Source: Astrocystis sublimbata
Lineage: Eukaryota > Ascomycota > Sordariomycetes > Xylariales > Xylariaceae
Assembly: GCA_022453515.1 (NCBI GenBank)
Contig: JAJNNY010000046.1
Coordinates: 1 to 64,000, forward strand
DNA length: 64,000 bases
Direction: 5' to 3'
Part shown: in pieces, positions 21,065-32,885 of the stretch
Layout of the letters: each line of letters starts with the position of its first letter
How positions within the stretch are numbered: the stretch's first letter is position 1
Notes under the pieces: model-generated
Database searches by the model: none
What the model was told of the DNA's origin: nothing
What the model saw: the letters and a program-made list of their open reading frames with translations, nothing else
Position numbers and translations under genes: made by a program

Positions 21065-22371
21065 GGAATGAAAATGAGCCCTTTCACTGCTGATTGAGCG
21101 GCTGCTATTAAAGCTTATAATCTGCAGGACGGCTTAGGTAGGGCATTGTCGTTCATTTTAATCGAGAATACAAGAAATAAGATAAACGCAGTAAGAATTC
21201 AAAATCCTCCTCGGTGAGATGAATGCTGTAAGCTGATGAAGTAAGTACGTACAAGAGGGAGAATTGATTTTAGGTTCGGGTTTGCTTGCTGTGCGTATAT
21301 CCGATTATCGGCTGAGAGCAGCTGCACAGAATGATCAACACATTTTGGACAACACAGGACCCCAAGACTTGGAATTTTGAAAAATGATAAGGTGAATTCG
21401 GTTTGATGGTAATGAGTTTGGATTGAGATTTTGAGTCAAGGTGCTGTGAAAATGGTGGAAAGAGTGAAATGACAATAGCCGTGAGGGGTACTAAAATGCA
21501 CACTGTCCATTGGCACTATAGAGCCTCTAGTCAACAGCGCAAGTGCTGTAAATCTATAGCAAAAACACACAAAGGTCTAGACTTTCATATGAATAATAAT
21601 AATATGTCTTCAAGACTTATTAGGTGTGCCTTTGCCCTTCTGCCCACGCTTTTATGCTTCTGGTTGGCAGGCATTTTCATCTGCGCACATGCTTAACGGT
21701 GGGCTGCGTGTGCGTGGCCTATTTGATAAGGTTCAGTCGGCGAGCTCGAAATAGTCGCCGCTCCGGCAGGGCGGGATTTTGTCATGCCGGCCGACGGACG
21801 GCCGGCCATGTGATGTAGCGTTGTTGGTCTCGTCGTATTGCGTGTCTTTCGCCCATGTGAACAACTGTGTATAGCATAATCGATTCTAATGTGTATATAC
21901 AACTGTGTGTAAGGAAAGGGTAAGCGTTTTCCCCCGCGTTAGACGTTTGATAAGGATTAAAACCACTATTAGTTGTGCCTTGTCAAACAATTACATATAC
22001 GATTTGGTTGTGTATAATGTACGAGTATGAGATTAATTAACTACGTCGAGTTGCGGCCCCAAAACTCTACCTTGCACGACACCGACAAAGATAAGATTCA
22101 TCTCCGATATCTACAAAACACACTCCCTATTGTACATTTCATCCATATGAAAGAGAAAGAAAACATAAACGGGGTTGAACCCATGCAGACCATCTAGGGT
22201 ATCTATCCTGCCTGCCTCTGCCCCAAGCCGCCCGACTCCGAGTTGAATGCATGAACCTCCAGTCCGTGGTATGTGGTACTTAGGTACACACCCACTGCCT
22301 CCAAGAAACGATCACCGTTGACCACTCACTGTAAAAAAATGACCTCTCGATGTATCCTAGGTGTCTATCAT
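21065..22371. other. Intergenic region between the two folylpolyglutamate synthase genes
   Basis: About 1.3 kb separating two same-strand paralogues. It should hold the promoter of the upper gene and the 3' UTR of the lower one. No gene is recognised; a GC-rich inverted patch (GGCCGGC repeats) lies near 21787-21806. Confidence 0.4.
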
Positions 22372-24085
22372 CTAGAGCGCATCTGCGCCCTCCAAAATCG
22401 CCAACGCCCCTCCAACAAGATGCAGACTCCCCGTAATGAGCGCCTGCACCGTCTGCCCCTCACCCACAGACGGACCAAGATCTCTCACAAGAGTAATCGC
22501 GTCCTCAATCGTAGGCACAACCGTAATCTTGGCCTTCGGCTCCAGCTCCTTCCACTTATCCGCGAAGCCATGCTGCGCCGTGAGCGCCTTGATGGCCTCA
22601 GGGTCGTACTGGTGATTGACAAAGTCGCGCGAATATCCCGTCTGCTTATGCGTGACGTTTGAGCAGAAGATGACGTGCTCAAAAGCATCATCTTCTATAC
22701 CCCTCGCTTGCCCATGGGTTTTGAGAGCGGTGATGATGCCCTCGAGGAAGTGCACAGCTTCCTCGCGGCCCTGCTGGTTGAAGATCAGGACCTTTGGCCC
22801 TTGTTTGTTATCGCACTCGCCTGCGAACCACTTGGTGGCCATCTTGAGGCTGTCGACGGTATGTGCGCCGTCTATGTGCCAGACGATAGGGGCCTCGTTC
22901 TTTACCTCGCAGCGACCGCGCCAGACGACCTGTTCCAGGCCGTCGACGAATTCCTTCGGCAGGCTTGATGGGTCGGGCTTGAAATCAGGATCGAGCTTTT
23001 GCAACGCAGTCTCAGCTAACGCGAGTCCCAAACTGGCGTTCTTCTTCTGGAAGAGCGCATCGGGACGAATGGCGACGTTTTCTAGCCTAGGATCGACGTC
23101 TAGGACTTTTAGCGACACACCCTTCTCGTCGGCCCGTTTCTGCAGCACTTCCGCCGCTGTAGGCAGCTGCTCGATGGTGAAAGCCGCGCTGCCAGTCTTC
23201 ATGATGCCGGCCTTATGCCACGCGATCTTCTCCACCGTATTGCCGAGCGCAAACACATGATCTATACCCAGTGTACTAATGCCGCTGGCCAGAGGTCGTT
23301 CCACAATATTAGTCGCATCAAACTCGCCTCCGATGCCCGTTTCGTAGACCGCCGCATCGACGCCCATCTGCAAGAAGACGTGGTAGCTCATGAGCGTCAG
23401 GTAGCGCGCATAGATCGGTCTCGGGGGCGTAGGTACATCAAGGCGCTCGTCTAGGATCATAGGGCCCTCGCGCTGCTCTGCGTCGCCTAGACGGTCCCAT
23501 ACTTCGAAGAAGTACCGCGCAAAGAGCTCTTCGCTGACTGGCTTGCCGTCGATTCGGATGCGTTCGCGCACGGCGATCAGATGCGGGCTAGTGAAGAGGC
23601 CGATGCGATTGGGGACACCGTGGGTGCGTTGGTACTGGGACAGGATGGAGGCGGCGAAGGCGCATGTGCTGCCCTTTCCCTTTGTCCCGGCTACGTGTAA
23701 GATGTTAAGGCGGTCTAAATCGGCGGGTGAATATCCGATGCGCCGCAGGTACGCGCGCATCTCGGCGATGGAGGTGGCGTCGGGGCGGATGCCGGCCTTG
23801 CGGCGGGCCTCTATGATGGCATAGGGCGTCTGGAGGGAGTTGAGGGCGTCGATGGCGTCCTGTCGTTTTTAAATTGTTAATCGGAATGTCAATTCAATCA
23901 TCTCTTTCTTTTTCCGAATTGATAATCCCACGATGCTGGAGGGCGTAAAAACATACACTGTAAGTGCGCCCCGTCTCTGCCTGGGTGGCCATGGTGCGCC
24001 AAACGAAGCAGCTTTTATGCTTCAGCTGGATGAGATTCGAAAATGAGGCAAGAGGACAGCGGGGGTGTCGGAACACATGATGCAT
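22372..24085 (-). CDS. MET7: Folylpolyglutamate synthase (Met7 type)
   Basis: Two exons: 23957-24085 (or from 23992 for the short form) and 22372-23859, with intron 23860-23956 (GTATGT...CAG). The core shows AGTKGKGSTCAF, FTSPHLIAVRERIRIDG, ELFARYFFEVWDRL, YETGIGGEFDATNIV, LGIDHVFALGNTVEKIAWHKAGI, WHIDGAHTVDSL, LIFNQQGREEAV and ALITGSLHLVGGAL. This is the canonical enzyme that polyglutamylates folates, needed for methionine and purine synthesis. The short form starts at 23992 (MATQAETGRTYS, 507 residues). An in-frame upstream ATG at 24083-24085 adds 31 residues rich in His, Arg and Lys with no acidic residue, like a mitochondrial presequence. Alternative starts would give mitochondrial and cytosolic forms, as known for this enzyme elsewhere. 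Confidence 0.92.
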
Positions 24086-25924
24086 CCCCCAGTGTCGCCG
24101 CTTGTGCTGATCTCACTCACTCCTCCGGATGCTGACTCCGCAATTGATGCCGGACTGATTCGCGAGGCCATCTCGATAATTCATTCCGCTTCGGCTAGCT
24201 GGAATTTTGGGGTGGCATGGTTCCGATGTCGCTCCGTTGCAGCCCGCCAGCTCGGGAATCCCGCTAATCTTCAACGCCAAGGTTATCATCAGCACCACGC
24301 TTAGCCGGAGCTATCCCGGTATTTCGGTAACTTACATGATCCCTTATGCACAGTACCTGACGTCGCATGAACGATCGACGTCCGAGCTAGAAATTGATTA
24401 ACGTGCCTTTTGAATAATGGAAAAATGTAAATATTAGACTTCTCACCTGGGCATAAAAAGTGCAGGTATACTTTCCCTAAACGCAACAAGCCGCGAGTTT
24501 ATTCCCCAGCGTTTATGGAGCAAATCAATGAATCAGCCCCATATCATGCGAAAGGCACTCTTTTCTCTTCTCGTCGCTGGGTAAGTAGAATTTGAGCTGT
24601 AATCAAATACTACACAGCAGAGTAGATGTAAGCAGGGCTTGAAAAGCGTAAGTTCAGTACTGATTTCAAAAAAGCTAAGAAAGTACAAAGAGAAGGAGGT
24701 AAAACATCACTTACAGAGCCAATCCCCCATTTCTCTTAGCGTTATTATCCTCGGGCTTTCAAATAACTAGGCTAAATTAGTCAATCAAGTTGTAAGTGAC
24801 AATAAATCGGTGTTTAGTATTTGAAATGGAAGAGAGCACACCTCGGTACATATATGGTCACGAAGCAAGTAAAGCGCAAGGGCATCTCAACGCTCTGGTG
24901 ACGGTCTGGTGGCGGATGGTGGTCGTGCGGAAGAAACTGGCATTCTGATCAGCAGCATTGCAGCAAGAAGTAGTGCAGCAAGAACTGTATATTAATCGCA
25001 CTCACTTAATCCTCGACAACATTCCCGGTTGGGATCGATTTGTTGCTGCGATATTTCCAGATGAGCAATTGATTTGTGTATATCGTGGCATGTCAGAAGA
25101 ATAGCGGCCCAAATCCAAGTGTGCTGAATCCCAACGGGAAAACGGTTGCTCGCTCCTCTAGATCCGGTAGTAGAGGCCACGTCAACGCTTTTCTTCTAAG
25201 TGCGGTCCTCACGCAATCTTGTTGACTGCAGCAAGCTTGTCGTACTGAACTACATTTCAACCGGCGATTCATCGTGATCGTCCAACTCTGTACTCATTCA
25301 TAGAAGCTGCCACTGGCTCGATCGAGTCATCGCTACACGGTCCGGCCCGACTCTGTACTCACTTCGGCTCTTTTTCGAAGTTGTCTACTGGCTGAATCGT
25401 AGCGAGCTCTCACAGAGCCACCGTCACCTACCACTAGGAAGAATGGTTTGTCGGTTTGGAATCGAGCTCTGAGATCGATCGGAGGTGGTCATTGGGTTGT
25501 GGTACTCCCTTAGGTCCACATTATCAAACTCTGTCCTTGATTTGATTTGCTTTAGTTTGCTTTCAATCCACATTCGGCCTGCTCGCTCATTACTATCCTC
25601 CACTAGGTTTCACCTCGAACTTTGACACCCATTCTGTACGCCCTCGCTCAATGACGGCCGAGACTGAAGATCGTCATCTAACACATCTTATCCTTCCTAC
25701 TCGTCCTCCTCGACCTCGTTCAAGAAACGACTTAGTGAAACCGCCCGTCACACAAATCATTGAAGGCAAACACATCTCCAGAAGCCCGTCCGCTATATGC
25801 CTTCCACATCATTGGCGCAATCCATTGCATATCTTATACTCAAGATATATTCTCCTTGTCCTAGCCCATACACGTTGTCGTCATCGCAAGAATCCCTGCC
25901 ATTTACAGACACTCACTCTCAGAG
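24086..25924. other. Gene-poor region, first part
   Basis: No gene is supported in this 1.8 kb. Two imperfect copies of a roughly 75-bp segment beginning ACTCTGTACTCA lie near 25283-25410. The region marks the start of a gene-poor stretch reaching to about 36.9 kb. Confidence 0.4.
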
Positions 25925-25965
25925 TATAAAGGCCATCCTTCCCCCCCAGGCCCCCCTATCCTGTT
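25925..25965 (+). promoter_or_regulatory. TATA plus C-rich module, copy 1
   Basis: TATAAA (25925-25930) is followed at once by GGCCATCC and the core CCTTCCCCCCCAGGCCCCCC, then a T-rich and TTCGT-rich stretch. The same core occurs at about 27.88 and 32.85 kb. It looks like a core promoter and leader, but no intact gene follows. Confidence 0.55.
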
Positions 25966-26082
25966 TTTTTTCTCACACTTCGTTTTCAGTTCGTGTTCGT
26001 GTTCTTGTTGTCTGGCTTCCCTCACACCAAGCCGACTGACACAACCATTCTGCCCTATCTTCTGGTCATCAAAGGTGTTCTA

Positions 26083-26280
26083 GTGAGTTGGTCCATATCA
26101 CTGCCCGGACAGTGGACCATGATCAGCACAGGCATGGGCTCGGACAAGGAGAATATACCTGAGTGAGTTCGTTTTATGCCGGTCCGCACAGGGGATCACT
26201 ATCAGCACAGGTATGGACTCGGACAAGGAGAATATATATAAGTGAGTTCGTCATCTCACTGTCCAGACAGGGGATCCATC
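26083..26280. repeat. Imperfect tandem repeat, unit about 80 bp
   Basis: About 2.5 copies begin at 26083, 26163 and 26242, each starting with GTGAGTT. The first two share CAGCACAGG.ATGG.CTCGGACAAGGAG (one mismatch gap each). Spacing is 80 and 79 bp. Confidence 0.75.
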
Positions 26281-27732
26281 ATAGTGGCACCTTCCTCAAA
26301 CGAGGCGTTCATACAAGCCGTTGGTCCATCTCCGGGACACCCATTACCATATTCTCTTCTATTGGGCGCTGTTTCCGTTGCAGCTCTTACTGATTTTAGG
26401 GATCAGAGGTTGAAGACTTGCGATTGCCGTGATACTACTGCTGCGAGTTACGTCTTGGTTCGCACTTACACCTACCCAAGTTTATGCGCAACCCAGGCGC
26501 AGTGATTAGTTCCTGCGGCTGCTCGGCAGGTAAGTCTTCATCTGAATCATGACCGATCCATCGCGAAGCCGAAGAATGGGGTTATGATATGCAGTCATCG
26601 CCATACCAAACTGCCATCCTTCCCCAGCCAGCCGAAACCCGCTCCAGTCTCCAATTTACCTAGATGGTCACGTCAGCCAGCGGAAGTCGCAGCAACGACT
26701 CTTGAGCCCTGCTCAGAGTCGCAACCAGACCTTCAACGGCAAATACTTCTTCTGGGGAGTTGTATACCATACGTCCCGAAGGAGAAGGGATAGGAGCAGC
26801 GCTGGTCAATGAGCCACAGACATCAGGACGAGAACGCCGAGGAGCCTTCGATAGGAGGATGGTTGTGGGAGGAGACTTCAAGAGGGTCGGTTTTCGGGCT
26901 TGGGATATCGGCAGCATCCGCCACAACAGCCTGACATGAGGACATATCATGCAAGTTGCTAGCTAGGACCTAGAACCGGCGGGCAGCAACTCGGCAAGCA
27001 AACTGAATCGTCTCTAGACGCATTACCGTTGAGACTGGGTGTTCACAAACGAAGTGTTGCAGCCCCGTTGGGGGTACCAGTTCTATACTCCTGCCGAGTA
27101 GGACTAGAACAATCGTCTGCGTTCTTCGGAGCCCTTGCCAACGTACCTAGGTACTGAAAACCAAATCTCTTCGAAAGTATATAGGAATCGATTAGACCCT
27201 ACTTGCAAGCAGTGCTCCTCACAACATGCTGCTTCACCTTTGGGGAAGTGATCACCGCTTTTCTTTCGACGACGACAACTATCGCCAGTGTTAAACTTTT
27301 GTCGCGTCGCGGAGTGTATCTATAACGCCCGCCCACAGGCGTGCCCCCACCAAACGTCAACGACAGAACAACTCCGGGGACCAAACAAGCTTCCCAATGA
27401 CCCAACGTGACGAAGGGGCTCTCGAGGGAAACCACATTCCCAACCTCTTAGCCTAGGTAATGTAATGTTGTCTAGTGAGTGTATCCAATCCAAAAATCAA
27501 TGTTTGCCTTTCATTTAGCTTTGTCCGCCCATCGCCAAAGCTGAACAATCAAAGCAGCGTGCCTCACAACATGCCTTACAACATGCTGCTTCTTCAACGT
27601 ACCTAGCATTCGTTGCCACTTCCGCTGCCAGAACACTCCTCCGGCTACGGGTCGTTGTGGGTTTCCTCCCCCGAGGGGCCTGCCTGGAAGCACTACAGCC
27701 GCCGAAGACTCCAGCATGATAAAAGGTCGTCT
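26281..27732. other. Gene-poor region, second part
   Basis: About 1.45 kb with no supported gene. Two short related stretches containing CTCACAACATG and TGCTGCTTC occur near 27213 and 27573, which again suggests local duplication and decay. Confidence 0.35.
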
Positions 27733-28085
27733 AAGAGGACCTGGTCTGGGCCCTGCTAGAGACATGGTATGAAAAGTGGTCTCCTAAGCACAACGTCCGT
27801 GTTCGTGCTCTTCGTCTGCTGGTTCGTCTATTGGCCTCGATTTATTGCCTCTTTCCCTCCGCCGGGGGTATAAAGGCCCTCCTTCCCCCCCAGGCCCCCC
27901 CATCCTCTCTTTCCCAACTTCTTTTCATTTCTTCTTCCGAACACTTTAAAGTCGTGCATTGGCCTCCTGAGACTGAACGTTCTCTCTCTTCAAAAGGACC
28001 TGGCTCGGGCCCTTTCAGTGACATGGTATGAAAAGTGGTTCCTGCGCAACGTCAGTCTTCGTTCTCTTCGTCTGCTGGTTACCTA
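27733..28085. repeat. Direct repeat, unit about 258 bp, with a TATA plus C-rich module between copies
   Basis: A block of about 95 bp starts near 27733 and recurs near 27992. Both copies share AGGACCTGG, ACATGGTATGAAAAGTGG (27762 and 28020) and CTCTTCGTCTGCTGGTT. Between them lies TATAAA (27869-27874) followed by the same CCTTCCCCCCCAGGCCCCCC core seen at 25.93 and 32.85 kb. Confidence 0.75.
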
Positions 28086-29897
28086 CCTAGAAATAGTGAC
28101 CATACTCATCTCTGCCCCGTCCTCCAATCGAACAGCAAAACACCAACAATCACACCACCACCGCCGCTGCTACCAACACTTCAATCGGAGAACAAGAAGC
28201 TGCAACGCCTCCCCTCCAGAAGCATATGCAGCGCAATGCGATGCGCCAAGAGAAATTCGAGTCCGTCGTGAGGATGAATGGACATCTCTTGTAATCGCTC
28301 TCCGACATTGCACATCCACTCCACAAATGGACGCGCATATTCCTGGCGCAGACTCAGGCTTAGTGAGTCACTGGAGGAGGAAATTGCACTTCTTCTTAGG
28401 TGAGGGGCCGGAGCTGATTGATCGATCATCCACTCCGCCGCAAAGGCGGATAAAATGACGATGTTTACGCAGCACAGCACAGACTGGGCTCGGTCAGGCT
28501 TAGGTTTGACCTTCTTAGCGAGCTGATATCCACGATGCCAGTGTGGTTCGACATGCCAAGAAGGCTGGGTGCAAGACGTCTGTCCCTCCAACCCAAACTG
28601 CTAGAAGCTCACGCCTTAAGCGCCATTACGACGGCATAGGATACTGCTCGGATGTAGTAGGCAACAACTACGGCACTTCCCGGTAAATCCTCACCAGTAT
28701 CCTTCCTCGAGGCATCCGTACTTTATTGGTAGCTCCTCCGTTCCTAATGGGAGCTTCTCATCCCTCGAGGTGTGGAATAGAAGCTCAATCCTGTCGCACC
28801 CATATCTTTTGGCCCTGTCCCAAGCATCAAATGGGGGGGCATCGTTCCTCCTCGATCGATTGCACGACAGATGACTGCTTGCTTGCACGGCCTGGCCCTG
28901 GACCGGCCACTCGAGGCCTGCACATTCGACTCTACTAACGCGACCGGTTGCAGTGCTGGAAGACTGAATAACACCCTCCCTTCCTTCAGGCTTTGTTATC
29001 AGGACTGTGTCGACACCGAGGACTGTCGGTGGTGCAGTTCAGATGCTTCTCGAGCATCGCCGTGGGCTTTAACTAGCGAGCGCAAATTATCGGCCTCTGT
29101 TCTTGTTCGGGGGTTCCCAGGAACGACCACGATGCGCTTATTATCCGTTGGTCCAGCGCTGGTGTCTAGAATATGTGAATACTGTTGCTGTTGCTGACAA
29201 ACAGGGACTACAGGCACGATGGGCAGCGCACAGCGGAATATTCAAGGCCTCAGAGCATGCAATGCAGCAGCTAGCTAGAAAGGAGTCTCCGTTTTGCTGG
29301 CTGAGCATGAGGGTTGATTGGTTCCTAACTGCACTGCTTTGCAGCGTCTTGGAATCTGGCCGGGATGAAACCTGGCTGCTGCTTGTCCCCATCGTCGTTG
29401 TTGCTCCTGCTCTTATTCATGAAACCCATCCATGCTGTCCTGGTTGTTATTTGCCTGAACAACCAAGTTGGTTGGCGACCTACCTGCTGTTCATTCAGGT
29501 GGGTGCAGGCCACTGCCGAAAGAAGCCCCAAAGTGGAAATTTCTAAGAAGAGAGACGTCAGTCTGTAAGAGTGAGGTTGAGGGTTATGATACTTGGCAGG
29601 AATTGCGAACGAGGACTCTATCAGAGCACTTACAGAAGGGTTCGACCTTATGTAGCTCTTCTAAGTAGGGGCTTAGCGGGCTTAGGTACCTGCTAGTGAG
29701 GTGATGGCCCCTAGAGATGGAGGTGGAGCGTCGCATATGCACTTTTTCGACAAGCACTCCTCCTTACAGCACCTAGGTACCTAGGTAGTCGACCCCCACT
29801 TCAACTTCAGCTTCAAATATTCCCATACCAATTCTTGGCCCTCAGACTTGGGAACCCGTCGGCAACGGCAATTGACCGGGAAGCTGATCGCAGCAGC
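28086..29897. other. Gene-poor region, third part
   Basis: About 1.8 kb with only short frames that carry no recognised domain. The last few hundred bases should be the promoter of the mitochondrial membrane protein gene at 29898; a TACCTAGGTAGG tract lies near 29773-29787. Confidence 0.35.
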
Positions 29898-31093
29898 ATG
29901 AGTCTCAGCAGCACATTCAGCAGGCTGCAGCTTCGGTCCCTGACAGTGCGCGCATTGCCTAGAAGGGAGAGCGCCGCTTTTAGCTCCCTGACTCTCGAAG
30001 CCAGAGTCAGAGCCAGAGCTAGAGCCAGCGCCAGAGCCAGAGCCAGTCAAGAATCCGAGGCATATTCAGGATCTGCCAGGCCAAAGTCGCTCCTGTTCAG
30101 ACTGCAGTCAACGGCAACGACTACAAAGAAGTCCACGGTTCCTGACAAGCCACCAGGTCCCAACTATGGTATGTCCCCAGTACTTGGTCAGGGTCCTCGC
30201 GTCCCATAGCTCCTAGCTCACCACCACCACAGCCTATGGCCCGAAGCTGTGTGTATATCATGCTGGCACGGGCAGGATCACGGTATGTGAACATGAACCC
30301 TTGCCTAAAACGTTTGTTTTATTCCCCTTCGTCTAAGGCAGCGGGCTGTCGCCTTCCCTCAGATTGAAGATCGGGCTTGGCACCTCACGCTCCGTCACGT
30401 ACCTCAGAATAAAGCGAGTCCTGTAGAACTGTTCTGACCGATACAGTTCCTCGCCTGCCTAAAGATCTCCACGCTTTTCATTTTTGCCTTCTTCGGATTT
30501 GTAGTCACCCCGGCCTACTATGAGAAGGAAGGGCTCTCACCCACAGTCACGCGCAGTAAGTTGTCCCTAGATACTTACTGCTGATGCCGATATAAGTCTA
30601 CCCCAATGTGACTCATGCACTGGGCTAACTCTCATTCTCCGTGCCCGCGCCGGCACCTGCTCGAACGATCAACTAACTCCCATCTTCTGCAGCCGCACTC
30701 TGCGCCGTGGTGCCACTCGCATTCGTAGCCTACAGCACCTCGCCCTTCGTGACCTTCATCCACATGCGCCTACCCCCCTTCGCGCGGCAGTCCGAGGACA
30801 TGCTACGTCGCTATGCGCGGAACTTGCCGCCCCAGACGGAGCTGGAGATGACCACGATGAGCATCATCGCCAAGCCGCGCCTCAGCATCGTCAAGCTTGG
30901 CGACCTGGTTTCCGCCAACCGACGCTTCGGCATCGTGAACATGGCGCGCGACACGGCGGCCGAGAACGCGGCGAGGAAGTGGTACATGTTTCGCGCCGTG
31001 GGCAACTTCAATGCCCAGAGGCCCAGCGGCACGTCCAAGGCGCCTTTTGTCTGGGAGACCATCTTTAATACGGTCAGTACCAGGAGGGCATGA
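29898..31093 (+). CDS. Putative mitochondrial membrane protein, TMEM70/TMEM186-like
   Basis: Four exons: 29898-30168, 30233-30282, 30447-30555 and 30693-31093, all GT-AG and in phase, giving 276 residues. The N-terminus is Arg/Ser-rich with no acidic residue for about 20 residues, a good mitochondrial presequence. It is followed by a coding hexamer repeat giving alternating Arg-Ala (30003-30048). Exon 2 encodes KLCVYHAGTGRIT. Exons 3 and 4 encode two hydrophobic helices (ISTLFIFAFFGFVVTPAYY and ALCAVVPLAFVAYSTSPFV). The C-terminal part has ITFNxV-like soluble sequence. This arrangement (presequence, short YxGxx motif, helix hairpin, matrix tail) resembles the TMEM70/TMEM186 group involved in respiratory complex assembly. 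That assignment is from pattern resemblance only. It is the sole convincing gene between 24.1 and 36.9 kb. Confidence 0.65.
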
Positions 31094-31937
31094 GTATGTA
31101 CCTAGACAGCTGTAGTTGTGTAGATATATGTACTTTTATTGCTGGCATTTTATATTTCATGTGCGCTGAGTTACCCTCCCGATGGAAGCACTATCATCAG
31201 ATTTTCTTTGACTTGGTGAAAAAGTTGTCGGTTTGTCGCGACTTGTGTGTCGCTGCAATGCTCGTTCTCGGCGAGGCTTAGACATTTCAAATTGTTTGTC
31301 TAACATGTCCCACTACCACCAGCTCATGACAAAAACAAGACATTTTGCGCCAAATAGCTCTACATGCTATGCATTATATGGTATAGAGTTGAAACACGAA
31401 GCTATAGGCAAGGCAATCGACGTTCTTGACAGTTACTTTCCGCAAGATTCTTGCAGCTGATGATACGTTTGAGACTGGGTAGACTTGGAAGCTATTGCGG
31501 GCAAGTATAACACTTTCATTCAGGCTTCACATTGCGGGCTAGACTACATGTTATATCCAAATCGTGATTTCGGCATTAATTATGGATACATGAATTTAGT
31601 TGAAGCTCTGCGAAGTTCTCTCGCGCCCTAATCTCCCAGTTTCGGCCGCTTCGACCGCTGTGTCGTCCGTCTTTCGTCAGTGTTAGCCGTGTGGCAGGAA
31701 AACCAACAGTAACCGATCAATGTCACAAACATGCTCCTCATCAAGTATTCGGTTAGGCCCAAATACTTCCCCGGCATTACAAGTCACAACCGGTGTGGCT
31801 TACATCACTCACCCCAAAGAGTCAATGATAGATATTTGGTGCTGTCTGGTGCTTGATGCGAGAAGACCAGACCAGACCGGCCCGAAGAAAGCTCGCAAGT
31901 GGCATCTATTCTGAGATGGTAAGTTAGTGACACATGG
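31094..31937. other. Gene-poor region, no gene seen
   Basis: About 840 bp downstream of the TMEM70-like gene, AT-richer than the flanks. No gene or clear repeat is recognised. Confidence 0.35.
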
Positions 31938-32740
31938 CCGCGTCACTTGCTGTGCACCGTGATCGCGAAACCGGACCGACTTGGCCTCGAGATGGAATTT
32001 CAAATAGGGTTGAAAATGGAAGCAGAATAATACGAAGACGCTTGTTTGCGTGAACTGTAGAGACTTCTGACTCACTAATAGATTCGTCCGTGAACTCGGA
32101 CATTGAGCGGCACGGGACATGGCACAAGACGCGGGAGATAACGATATCTCAACCTTCAACGAGTGGGACGTCCCGAGACTCGAGGGTATATTCGGGCCTT
32201 ATGTTTTGTACCACGACCTCATCTCCTTGCCACTTGCTATGATTTGGTCAAGGTACCCACCCCAAACTGGCTTGGACTGGAGATAAAAATATAAGCAGGA
32301 GTAAAGTGTGAAGGGCGAAGGTGTTCTTGCGGTACTTGGCAAAAAGATTCGTCCGCAAACTCAGACATCGAGGAAGTACGTGACTTCAGACATGACGACG
32401 TGTCAACCCTCAACAAATGGGACATCTTGAAAATCTCGATCTTCTTTCTCTATTCGGCCCTGTCCTCGCTACCGACCTGGTCGTGCTACCATTATCCCCC
32501 CAGCACTTGCTGTGATTCGGTCATGAGAGTAGGCCGGCTTGAAGTAGAAACGGCAGCAAGGTGCGAAAACAAGACGTTTGCGTTGTACAGCTGCGTTCGT
32601 CCGCGGACTCGGAGATCAAGCGAGCACAGAACACGGGACATGATAGTCTTCTATTCGGGCCTTGTCTTTGTCCCAATCTTCCCGTGCCACCGCGTCCTCC
32701 CCGAAAATCGGCCTCGGTGGAATGCAAGTTTCAAGGTCGA
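31938..32740. repeat. Degenerate tandem repeat, about three units of 250-285 bp
   Basis: Three diverged copies share ordered anchors. CACTTGCT(G/A)TG occurs at about 31944, 32230 and 32502. TTCGTCCGNNNACTC occurs at about 32083, 32348 and 32596. CAACCNTCAACNANTGGGAC occurs in the first two copies, and ATTCGG.CCT.T in all three. The minus strand of two copies starts short frames with MSEF(T/A)DES. The copies are too diverged to be recent. The array ends about 100 bp before the third TATA plus C-rich module. Confidence 0.75.
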
Positions 32741-32841
32741 GATCGAGATCGATCGAGGGGAACTGCCACAAGAGCTGTGTCGACGTAATTGCGTAACGGT
32801 GGTATTTGAAACAGACGACCGACCGAAGTGTGTCTGGACCC

Positions 32842-32885
32842 TTTAAATTCCATCCTTCCCCCCCAGGCCCCCCTATCCTATTTTT
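32842..32885 (+). promoter_or_regulatory. TATA plus C-rich module, copy 3
   Basis: TTTAAA (32842-32847) replaces the TATAAA of the other copies, then TTCCATCC and the shared core CCTTCCCCCCCAGGCCCCCC, followed by a T-rich and TTCGTT-rich leader. A short frame of 34 codons (ATG at 33109) lies 225 bp downstream, after a CT-rich leader. Confidence 0.55.

Noticed and set aside
26083..28085. CRISPR-like array
   Set aside because: Repeats are imperfect, few, and without regular spacers; this is fungal DNA.
28018..28458. 146-codon plus-strand frame in the gene-poor island
   Set aside because: No recognised domain, begins inside a direct repeat, and composition is not protein-like.
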